Below, piece after piece: positions 1 through 5,258 of a DNA stretch of 5,258 nt. The first letter of the stretch is position 1. Each line of letters opens with the position of its first letter. The translations under genes and the position numbers were made by a program. The stretch spans positions 275-5,532 of the forward strand of contig JANZYY010000376.1 in the NCBI GenBank assembly GCA_026419705.1. Reading direction: 5' to 3'. The notes beneath the pieces were generated by a model. It was not told the DNA's origin and ran no database searches. It worked only from the letters and a program-made list of their open reading frames with translations. This DNA is from Fischerella sp. Lineage in GTDB: Bacteria; Cyanobacteriota; Cyanobacteriia; Cyanobacteriales; Nostocaceae.

Positions 1-1564
1 AAACAGAACCGATCAAAACTTGATTCCAAGACTGGTGTCCTCGTTTACCCATGACAATTTCAGCAACTCGATAATCTTCAGCGAAGCGAACAATTTCTTC
101 CGGTACCGAACCTGTGGTAGTTACGAACTTATGGCGAATATCTGCAAGCAACCGCTGTGTTTTTGAGCGCAGGCGGTCGACTCCTTGGGGATCCGGAACG
201 CGAATAACATGTAAAACAATAACCTCGCCATCACTGCGGCGAGCAAGCTCAGCTGCTTTAGTTAACACTTGAATAGCAAGACCAGAGGTGTCAACAGCAG
301 CTAGTAAGACAATGCGGCGGGCGATCGCTACCTTGGTTGGATCAACTTCGCCCCGTTCTAGTAGTTCTGGTGCAAAAGTCGGAATTGCCCAAGCTCCTAA
401 AGGTGCAGTGACTAAGATAGATAAAGCAGCGATCGCCAGGATTGTCTCTCCACCCTGAATTCCCTCTGCTAAAGGAATCGCTCCAATTGCTGCTTGCACG
501 GTAGCTTTCGCGGAGTTCCCTGGTAGCAAAAATAGCCGCTCTCGCCAGTTCCAGTTACTCCCTAATGTAGACAAGTACCATCCTAAAGCACGTCCGATCA
601 AAGTACCTATTGCCAGAATTAGCAACCCCGGTAGCAAAGTCATCTCCAATACTTGTAGCTGAATACTTGCCCCTAGCAACACAAATAAAACTATTTCTGC
701 GATCGTCCACAGGCTATCAAAACCAAGGCGCAATCTCCTTGCTAAAGGAGTATCTAACTCTATCAGAAAAAATCCCATTGCCATCACTGCTAAATAGCCG
801 GAAAACAAGGGTAACTTTTCTGCTAGCACAACTAACAACAACGCAAAATTTGCCGCAATTAGCGTGTCCTGCACCGCATTTTGGGTCCAGTTCTGTTTTG
901 CTAGCAACAAAACTAAGATTCGTGCTGTCAGCCATCCCAGCACAACTCCCAAAAAAATCTGGCATATAATCTGCAAGGGAAGAAGTTGAACAGGGCTGAG
1001 AGTTAAATCAAAAGGTAATGTTACTTCCGCAGTTGCTCCCCTGGACAAAAAGCTCAACAATAGGCTGAACACCAATAGTAGTAACACATCTGATAGTGCA
1101 CTTCCGGTCAGGATCGCATCAGGAATTCCTTTAGCAATCCCCCAACCCAAACTTTTCAGTCGCAGCATTCCCGGAACAATCACAGCAGGTGACTCTGCGC
1201 CAATAATGCAACCTAGCAACAGCCCTGTTAGCAAGTCGAACTTTAAAATCCACATCGCAGCCAGAGCGATCGCTACAACTTCACATGTAGCAGGTAGAAA
1301 TCCCAGTCGTAGCGCTACTGTTCCCTGCTGTACCAGTTTTTCTCGATCTAACCCTAAGCCCGCTTTCATCAAGATGACCGTCACGGCGATCGTTCGCAGA
1401 ACATCAGAAGCTGCAAGCACATCAGGGCTAATTACATTAGCAACTTGCGGACCCAGTAGAATTCCAGCTAAAACTATGCCTACAAGTGCAGGAGCTTTCA
1501 GCCGTCGAGCAATTTGCCCGATGAAAAAGCCGACGAGTAAGATCCAAAGAATACTTTCTAACAT
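1..1564 (-). CDS. NHA/CPA2-type Na+/H+ antiporter fused to a C-terminal universal stress protein domain (3' end off window)
   Basis: The frame is open from ATG at 1564 to the left edge, giving 521 visible residues. Residues 1-400 are a polytopic membrane domain of about 12-13 hydrophobic segments. The core resembles the NHA branch of the CPA2 monovalent cation/proton antiporters: GAESPAVIVPG at 122-132, GIAKGIPDAIL at 142-152, S158-D159 where NHA proteins usually have Asp-Asp, G324-R325, and KATVQAAIG at 353-361 with the conserved lysine K353. Residues about 414-521 form a USP domain: a first strand ending in D425, then G506-x2-G509-x9-G519-S520, the ATP-binding signature of ATP-type USPs. 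Expected role: exchange of Na+ (or K+/Li+) for H+ across the plasma or thylakoid membrane, possibly gated by nucleotide bound to the USP tail. An in-frame GTG lies directly before the ATG, and no clear Shine-Dalgarno decides between them. Roughly 15-25 residues are probably missing. Family is confident; ion and membrane are not determined. Confidence 0.93.
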   Translation of the reverse strand, partial: MLESILWILLVGFFIGQIARRLKAPALVGIVLAGILLGPQVANVISPDVLAASDVLRTIAVTVILMKAGLGLDREKLVQQGTVALRLGFLPATCEVVAIALAAMWILKFDLLTGLLLGCIIGAESPAVIVPGMLRLKSLGWGIAKGIPDAILTGSALSDVLLLLVFSLLLSFLSRGATAEVTLPFDLTLSPVQLLPLQIICQIFLGVVLGWLTARILVLLLAKQNWTQNAVQDTLIAANFALLLVVLAEKLPLFSGYLAVMAMGFFLIELDTPLARRLRLGFDSLWTIAEIVLFVLLGASIQLQVLEMTLLPGLLILAIGTLIGRALGWYLSTLGSNWNWRERLFLLPGNSAKATVQAAIGAIPLAEGIQGGETILAIAALSILVTAPLGAWAIPTFAPELLERGEVDPTKVAIARRIVLLAAVDTSGLAIQVLTKAAELARRSDGEVIVLHVIRVPDPQGVDRLRSKTQRLLADIRHKFVTTTGSVPEEIVRFAEDYRVAEIVMGKRGHQSWNQVLIGSV

Positions 1565-1784
1565 CACGCAGTTTGAAAACAGTTAATTTACGTGCGTGAC
1601 TTGCTCACAGAAGTTTAAAGTACATAGCCCTACCCTTCCGTAGCAAGCCGGAAAAGTAGGAGCCATCAGCCTTTTTACGATTACAACAACAGAAGGCGGT
1701 TATGGCGAGCTCCATCGCCTTCTATATAATTTACACTCAAGCTGTTTTATTGGGAAGTCATCCAAAGCAAGCAACAACTAACCA
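1565..1784. other. Intergenic spacer between two minus-strand genes
   Basis: This 220-bp gap separates the stop of the 203-aa protein gene from the start of the antiporter. It holds the hairpin at 1691-1723 and an inverted repeat touching the antiporter start codon (1564-1599). No convincing sigma-70-type promoter was found, though on the minus strand TATGTA near 1620 could be a weak -10. The hairpin and distance argue that the antiporter has its own promoter here. No ORF with coding character was seen. Confidence 0.6.
1691..1723 (-). terminator. Bulged GC-rich hairpin, probable transcription terminator of the 203-aa protein gene
   Basis: Arms AGAAGGCG (1691-1698) and CGCCTTCT (1716-1723) are perfect 8-bp complements. 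An inner 4-bp stem ATGG/CCAT (1702-1705/1712-1715) closes a 6-nt loop, with a 3-nt bulge GTT at 1699-1701. Read on the minus strand, the hairpin starts about 60 nt after the stop codon at 1785 and is followed by GTTGTTGTAAT, a T-enriched but not uniform tail. It fits an intrinsic terminator or an RNA 3'-end stabilising structure. The tail on the plus strand (ATATAATTT) is also AT-rich, so direction is inferred from the genes. Confidence 0.5.
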
Positions 1785-2396
1785 CTAACGATTTCGCAAT
1801 TGCGCTTCTAACTTATCTAGGTCAGACCTTAGCAAAACTGTCATTTGACCAGTAAAAGCTTTACCATTTCTGGGTTGGGCAATTTCTAGCCAATACGCAT
1901 AGCGAGAACCTAAACGCAACTCTCCTCGCAAAGCTTCTCGGATCGGAGTTTTGGCAAAACGAGCTGAGTTAATAGCACTCTGGCTCGGATACTCGTACAC
2001 TACCTGAGCGCGTTTAAAGTCTTGATAGATATCTAAGCCATAAATTACTCGTAGAGATTCCTGCAAACGTTCAAAATTCATGCCATTAATCGCATCATAC
2101 ATGCTGAGACTCTCACTGCGAATGCGACTGCGATCTCTGACGTATCCGACTTTACCAGGAGGAAATACTGATGCTTGAAAAGTGAAGCGCTGGGCGGCTG
2201 TGTCACTTTTTTGCACCAAAAATCGCTCGTTAGCATTAGGACGTAATGTCGGATGTGCTTTAATCCAAGCACTTACCTCTTCTGTCGCTTGTCCCGGTAA
2301 AGCCTTGGCTTTAGCAGCAAAAAACCTTTCCCCACACATCCAGGAAGCGAAAGAAAAGGGCAGAATTAAAAAGTTCAGCAGAAGTGATTTCAGCAT
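1785..2396 (-). CDS. Unrecognised conserved-looking protein with N-terminal signal/anchor segment
   Basis: The 203-aa product ends in TAG at 1785-1787 and belongs to no family I can name. Residues 4-20 are strongly hydrophobic after a single lysine, resembling a signal peptide or membrane anchor. An AKA-type cleavage site is possible after A32, and another after A17. C21 does not sit in a good lipobox. The rest is soluble and basic, with many Arg/Lys and regular hydrophobic spacing: a helical stretch around 36-48 (ATEEVSAWIKAHP), a probable beta-rich part around 55-80, and a C-terminal part ending in LDKLEAQLRNR. There are few cysteines and no evident catalytic motif. The long ORF, plausible signal segment and terminator hairpin downstream make it a real gene, probably acting in the periplasm or lumen or at the membrane. 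It is divergent from the Crp-like gene. No strong Shine-Dalgarno precedes the ATG. Confidence 0.82.
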   Translation of the reverse strand: MLKSLLLNFLILPFSFASWMCGERFFAAKAKALPGQATEEVSAWIKAHPTLRPNANERFLVQKSDTAAQRFTFQASVFPPGKVGYVRDRSRIRSESLSMYDAINGMNFERLQESLRVIYGLDIYQDFKRAQVVYEYPSQSAINSARFAKTPIREALRGELRLGSRYAYWLEIAQPRNGKAFTGQMTVLLRSDLDKLEAQLRNR

Positions 2397-2416
2397 TTTT
2401 TCTTGAAAACTGAGGT

Positions 2417-2448
2417 TATAATTCTTCCCAATGGAAGGGATAATTATA
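2417..2448. repeat. Bulged inverted repeat upstream of the 203-aa protein gene
   Basis: Outer arms TATAATT (2417-2423) and AATTATA (2442-2448) are perfect complements. They continue into CTTCC (2424-2428) and GGAAG (2433-2437) around a CAAT loop, leaving a 4-nt bulge GGAT (2438-2441) on one side. This makes a 12-bp stem with one bulge, 21 bp upstream of the minus-strand ATG at 2396. It could be an operator, or, if transcribed, a 5' leader structure. Confidence 0.5.
2443..2448 (-). promoter_or_regulatory. Candidate -10 box for the 203-aa protein gene
   Basis: On the minus strand this reads TATAAT, an exact consensus -10, about 46 bp upstream of the ATG. The hexamer 17 bp further upstream (TTTCCT) matches the -35 consensus poorly (3 of 6), so the promoter would be weak, activator-dependent, or not sigma-70 class 1. 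It lies inside the right arm of the inverted repeat at 2417-2448, so a protein bound there could block or modulate it. Confidence 0.3.
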
Positions 2449-2713
2449 GTTTTCCCCGTTTCATCAGGAAAATTTACCTCACGTTAAGTATGGAATTTTA
2501 TGAAGTGGCAGTTGCGTCCCTTTTTCCCTTTTCGGTGAAACCGCTGATTTCAATACAGTCATTTTTGTGTTGTAATAAAACTCTAGACTTGGAAGCCTAG
2601 TTGCTGCAGTTCAAATTATGTAGTTTTTATAGCTAAAAATTAAGTATTATTACTGATTATACAGATCTTTACAAAACAACAATTATTGCTATTTCCTCCT
2701 TAGTAAAAATTTC

Positions 2714-3397
2714 ATGCATACAGAGGTTTTTAGTGAACTTTTCTCCCTGATGAGTACAGCCAATCCACAAACTTTAGAGTGGATACTTTCTGTTGCCGTT
2801 GAACACGAATATCCAGCCGGGCGAGCTGTTTTAATGGAAGATGCCTGGGGTAACGCAGTTTACTTCGTGGTTTCCGGTTGGGTAAAAGTCCGGCGCACTG
2901 TAGGTGAAGATTCTGTTGCTTTGGCGATTTTGGGTCGGGGTGATTTTTTTGGAGAAATGGCTATTTTGGATGAATCTCCCCGTTCAACAGATGTGATTGC
3001 TCTTTCACCCGTAAAATTACTGAGCATCTCTAGAGAAAGATTTATCCATATATTGTTTAAAGATCCGCAGTTACATCACCGAATGTTGCAACTAATGGTA
3101 AGGCGACTGCGATATGTGAACGTACGCTTGCAAATGCGCTCTTCACCTCCAGCAGTTAAACTTGCTCACACGCTTGTCAGTCTAGGTGAAAGCTACGGCC
3201 AGGAAACACAACAGGGAAGAGAAATTTTTAACATTCCCTTCAAAGATTTGGCAGATGTGACAGAAATTAGTGTTGAAGAAACCACCAAAATCATCGAAAA
3301 GTTGGATGAAAAAGGTTGGATTAAAATTGATACAGTCAATCAGGCACTTTATCTCGTTAACTTTCGGCAATTGATGAATCTGGCTGGCAAATTTTAA
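2714..3397 (+). CDS. Crp/Fnr-family transcriptional regulator
   Basis: The 227-aa protein has the usual length and order of the family. A cyclic-nucleotide-binding beta-barrel spans about residues 8-110, a long dimerisation helix about 113-142, and a Crp-type winged helix-turn-helix about 145-222. The phosphate-binding cassette at 74-93 keeps G80-E81 and P89-R90-S91, the residues that hold the ribose and cyclic phosphate, so it may bind a cyclic nucleotide. By eye alignment to E. coli CRP, the adenine-contacting Thr127/Ser128 become V135/N136. The recognition helix reads S186-V-E-E-T-T-K192, so the first CRP arginine contact is Val. No four-Cys iron-sulfur set is seen, so it is not a classical FNR. 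It may act as a dimeric activator or repressor on neighbouring or remote promoters. The start is preceded by a pyrimidine-rich tract (CCTCCT) and lacks a Shine-Dalgarno. The M61 gene lies 96 bp downstream on the same strand. Family is confident; ligand and regulon are unknown. Confidence 0.95.
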   Translation: MHTEVFSELFSLMSTANPQTLEWILSVAVEHEYPAGRAVLMEDAWGNAVYFVVSGWVKVRRTVGEDSVALAILGRGDFFGEMAILDESPRSTDVIALSPVKLLSISRERFIHILFKDPQLHHRMLQLMVRRLRYVNVRLQMRSSPPAVKLAHTLVSLGESYGQETQQGREIFNIPFKDLADVTEISVEETTKIIEKLDEKGWIKIDTVNQALYLVNFRQLMNLAGKF

Positions 3398-3437
3398 TAC
3401 TTTCGAGTCTTTCTAGTTGTTTATCAGTACAAGAGTT

Positions 3438-3464
3438 ATGAGTTAAATTAATCTTTTAACTCAT
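3438..3464. repeat. Perfect 10-bp-arm hairpin between the regulator and the peptidase
   Basis: ATGAGTTAAA (3438-3447) and TTTAACTCAT (3455-3464) are perfect complements around a 7-nt loop TTAATCT. It begins 41 bp after the regulator's stop codon. No T-run follows on the plus strand (CACTGCGCAATG), so it is not a typical intrinsic terminator. It may be an RNA-stability or processing hairpin, or a copy of a small dispersed palindromic repeat: GAGTTATGAGTT-like motifs are, from memory, frequent in spacers of filamentous cyanobacteria. It leaves open whether the two flanking genes are co-transcribed. Confidence 0.6.
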
Positions 3465-3478
3465 CACTGCGCAATGTT

Positions 3479-3490
3479 TACTTTTAAGTA
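3479..3490. repeat. Short palindrome just upstream of the M61 start
   Basis: TACTT-TT-AAGTA has perfect 5-bp arms and ends 3 bp before the ATG at 3494. In RNA it would be a very tight stem in the ribosome-binding region; in DNA it could be part of an operator. At this size it may well be chance. Confidence 0.3.
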
Positions 3491-3493
3491 CAG

Positions 3494-5258
3494 ATGAATC
3501 AAGCAACAGCACCTCGTACTGATACCCGCCTTCAGAAAAAATTACCGACAATTAATTACCGGGTAGCAATGCCCCAACCAGAAACCCACCTATTTGAGAT
3601 AACTTTACACCTGGTGGACTACCCATTTTCAATTCTCGATTTAAAATTGCCAGTTTGGACTCCTGGTTCATACCTGGTGCGAGAATATGCCAAACATCTA
3701 CAGGATTTTGCCGCTTTTGCCCATAATCAACCTTTAAAATGGCGTAAAATCAGTAAAAATCACTGGCAGGTAGAGACGGCAGGTGCTTCAGAAATCACTG
3801 TAAGTTACCGTATTTTTGCCAACGAACTCACTGTGCGGACAAATCACCTAGATGCCACGCATGGATATTTTAACGGTGCAGCACTGTTTTTTAGACTACC
3901 TGGATTTGACAAGCAACCAATTTGCGTTACGATTGTGCCACCATACCCACAATGGCAGGTAACCACGGCATTACCAGCTGTTCCTGGAAAAACCAACACT
4001 TTCTTTGCCTGCGATTTTGACAACCTTGTAGACAGTCCGTTTGAGATTGGGCGTCACCAACTATATCAGTTTGAGGTATTGGGAAAACCCCATGAATTAG
4101 CTATCTGGGGACGTGGTAATTTCAAAGCACAGCAGATGATTGCTGATATCAAAAAAATTGTCGAAGCGGAAGCACAAATATTTGGTGGTTTGCCTTATGA
4201 AAGATATGTGTTTCTGGTGCATTTATTTGCCCAAGCTTATGGCGGTTTAGAGCATAAAAATAGTTGCTCGTTAATTTATCAGCGTTTTGGATATCGCGAT
4301 CGCGATAAGTACGATCGCTTTATGCAATTAGTAGCCCACGAGTTTTTTCATTTGTGGAATGTCAAGCGCATTCGTCCCAAGGAATTGGAAGTTTTTGATT
4401 ATGACCAAGAAAACTATACTTCCTGTTTATGGTTTTGTGAGGGGACAACAAGTTACTACGACATACTCATTCCTTTACGGGCAGGTATTTATGATGTAAA
4501 TTCATTCTTGAATAATTGGAGTAAGGAAATTACTAAGTTCTTAACTACACCAGGGCGTAAAGTGCAATCTCTTTCTGAATCCAGTTTTGATGCCTGGATA
4601 AAACTTTACCGTCCGGATGCCAATAGCGGCAATTCCCAAATTTCTTATTATTTGAAAGGGGAAATGGTATCGTTATTGCTAGATTTACTGATTCGTTATC
4701 GTCATCACAACAAGCGATCGCTTGATGATGTCATGCTCAAAATGTGGCAAAAATTCGGTAAAGATGAAATTGGCTATACTGCACAACAATTGCAAGAGGT
4801 CATAGAGTCTGTAGCAGGAATCGATTTATCTGATTTCTTCGCACGATACATAGATGGTACTGAAGAATTACCTTTTAATCAGTATCTTGAACCTTTTGGC
4901 TTGCAATTGGTAGCAGAAACAGAACCAGGTGCTTACCTGGGTATGAGGGTAAGTAGTGAAAATGGACGAGAGATTGTTAAGTTCGTCGAAGCAGGTTCTC
5001 CCGCACAATTCGCTGGTATCGATCCTGGTGATGAGTTGCTGGCAATTGATGGTATAAAGGTGACAGCAAATCAATTAAGCGATCGCCTCAAAGACTACGA
5101 ACCAAAGGATACTATTGAGGTTGCGGTTTTCCACTATGATGAACTCCGTATCTATCCTGTAACTTTAGCTTCTCCACCAGCAAGCAAGTATCGGGTACAA
5201 CCTGTTGTTAATCCTTCTAACACACAAAAACAGAACTTTGGCGGGTGGTTAGATGCTG
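3494..5258 (+). CDS. M61-family zinc aminopeptidase (glycyl aminopeptidase-like) with C-terminal PDZ domain (3' end off window)
   Basis: The frame is open from ATG 3494 to the right edge (588 residues). M61 proteins of this type run near 600 residues, so only the tail is missing. Residues about 20-185 form the M61 N-terminal beta domain, including LPVWTPGSYLVREYAK. The catalytic part carries GGLEH at 250-254 (counterpart of the GxMEN substrate-binding motif of M1 peptidases), the zinc site H282-E283-F-F-H286 within HEFFHLWNVKRIRP, third ligand E316 in WFCEGTTSYY, and Y385-Y-L-K388-G. A PDZ domain follows at about 480-560, with GSPAQFAGIDPGDELL at 501-515. All expected metal ligands and the general-base glutamate are present, so it should be active, removing N-terminal Gly/Ala-type residues from peptides. 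The N-terminus is polar with no signal peptide, so it is probably cytosolic. No good Shine-Dalgarno is seen. The start is supported by the family's N-terminus and by no in-frame upstream ATG nearby. Confidence 0.93.
   Translation, partial: MNQATAPRTDTRLQKKLPTINYRVAMPQPETHLFEITLHLVDYPFSILDLKLPVWTPGSYLVREYAKHLQDFAAFAHNQPLKWRKISKNHWQVETAGASEITVSYRIFANELTVRTNHLDATHGYFNGAALFFRLPGFDKQPICVTIVPPYPQWQVTTALPAVPGKTNTFFACDFDNLVDSPFEIGRHQLYQFEVLGKPHELAIWGRGNFKAQQMIADIKKIVEAEAQIFGGLPYERYVFLVHLFAQAYGGLEHKNSCSLIYQRFGYRDRDKYDRFMQLVAHEFFHLWNVKRIRPKELEVFDYDQENYTSCLWFCEGTTSYYDILIPLRAGIYDVNSFLNNWSKEITKFLTTPGRKVQSLSESSFDAWIKLYRPDANSGNSQISYYLKGEMVSLLLDLLIRYRHHNKRSLDDVMLKMWQKFGKDEIGYTAQQLQEVIESVAGIDLSDFFARYIDGTEELPFNQYLEPFGLQLVAETEPGAYLGMRVSSENGREIVKFVEAGSPAQFAGIDPGDELLAIDGIKVTANQLSDRLKDYEPKDTIEVAVFHYDELRIYPVTLASPPASKYRVQPVVNPSNTQKQNFGGWLDA
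4292..4307. repeat. HIP1 octamer nested in a 16-bp perfect palindrome
   Basis: TATCGCGATCGCGATA is a perfect palindrome centred on the HIP1 octamer GCGATCGC (4296-4303), inside the M61 gene where it encodes part of an alternating Arg/Asp stretch. Other HIP1 copies are at 321-328, 429-436, 1266-1273, 4714-4721 (itself within the 14-bp palindrome CAAGCGATCGCTTG, 4711-4724) and 5079-5086. They mark the DNA as cyanobacterial. All six lie in coding sequence and none in the spacers. Confidence 0.85.

Larger units (their letters stand above)
2397..2713. other. Divergent intergenic region between the 203-aa protein gene and the Crp-like regulator
   Basis: This 317-bp AT-rich spacer must contain the promoters for both divergent genes. 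It holds the bulged inverted repeat at 2417-2448, a small CGGT-GAA-ACCG hairpin around 2534-2544, and a short AGTA-TTAT-TACT inverted repeat around 2643-2654. TATACA at 2658-2663 could serve as a -10 for the regulator, but no good -35 accompanies it. A 65-codon plus-strand frame at 2403-2600 lacks a ribosome binding site and coding-like composition and is not called. No TGTGA-N6-TCACA or GTA-N8-TAC (NtcA-type) operator was seen. Confidence 0.6.

Noticed and set aside
717..965. Minus-strand 82-codon frame
   Set aside because: It is in another frame of the antiporter gene on the same strand and is a shadow.
610..969. Plus-strand 119-codon frame
   Set aside because: It lies antisense to the antiporter, whose long frame has clear family motifs; its translation has no recognisable domain.
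1206..1586. Plus-strand 126-codon frame
   Set aside because: It is antisense to the antiporter's N-terminal half, with a Ser/Thr/Arg-rich low-complexity translation typical of a shadow frame.
2078..2272. Minus-strand 64-codon frame
   Set aside because: It is an alternative frame inside the 203-aa protein gene with no supporting signal.
2182..2406. Plus-strand 74-codon frame
   Set aside because: It is antisense to the 203-aa protein gene, with no ribosome binding site or domain.
2403..2600. Plus-strand 65-codon frame in the divergent spacer
   Set aside because: It starts inside the probable promoter region of the opposite gene, has no Shine-Dalgarno, and its composition looks like translated AT-rich spacer. 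A small protein cannot be fully excluded.
2650..2701. Perfect AGGAGG on the minus strand suggesting a small minus-strand gene
   Set aside because: The only start at a tolerable distance is a TTG 12 nt away that opens just 10 codons before TAA.
2397..2713. A canonical CRP or NtcA operator for autoregulation
   Set aside because: Neither TGTGA-N6-TCACA nor GTA-N8-TAC was found on reading the spacer; only isolated half-like words such as TGTGT occur.
3182..3370. Minus-strand 62-codon frame
   Set aside because: It is antisense to the DNA-binding domain of the Crp-like gene, with a Phe/Cys-rich shadow translation.
4868..5074. Minus-strand 68-codon frame
   Set aside because: It is antisense to the PDZ-coding part of the M61 gene, which carries convincing family motifs.

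Overview
The window looks like chromosomal DNA of a cyanobacterium, probably a filamentous (Nostocales-type) one. The main support is six copies of the HIP1 octamer GCGATCGC in 5.3 kb, a hallmark of many cyanobacterial genomes. AT-rich intergenic spacers, starts with weak or no Shine-Dalgarno sequence, and the protein families present also fit. No mobile element, CRISPR array, tRNA or rRNA gene was seen.

Layout. Positions 1-1564 (minus) hold most of a fusion protein: an N-terminal NHA/CPA2-type Na+/H+ antiporter followed by a cytoplasmic universal stress protein (USP) domain. The extreme C-terminus lies off the left edge. A 220-bp spacer with a good hairpin (1691-1723) separates it from a 203-aa unrecognised, probably exported or membrane-anchored protein (1785-2396, minus). 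A 317-bp divergent spacer (2397-2713) follows, with a bulged inverted repeat (2417-2448) overlapping a possible -10 box of the minus-strand gene. Positions 2714-3397 (plus) encode a Crp/Fnr-family transcription factor. After 96 bp containing a perfect 10-bp-arm hairpin comes a cytosolic M61-family zinc aminopeptidase with a C-terminal PDZ domain (3494 to the right edge, plus), which lacks only its last few residues.

The two halves are divergently transcribed. The regulator may control the divergent minus-strand gene or the peptidase downstream, but the sequence proves neither. No classical TGTGA-N6-TCACA site was seen in the intergenic regions, and the regulator's recognition helix differs from that of E. 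coli CRP, so another operator is expected. The antiporter-USP fusion suggests ion/pH homeostasis tied to a nucleotide-sensing domain.

I found no clearly new multi-gene system. The points most worth a second look are the rearranged acidic residues in the antiporter core, the non-canonical ligand and DNA contacts of the Crp-like protein, and several leader or intergenic inverted repeats.
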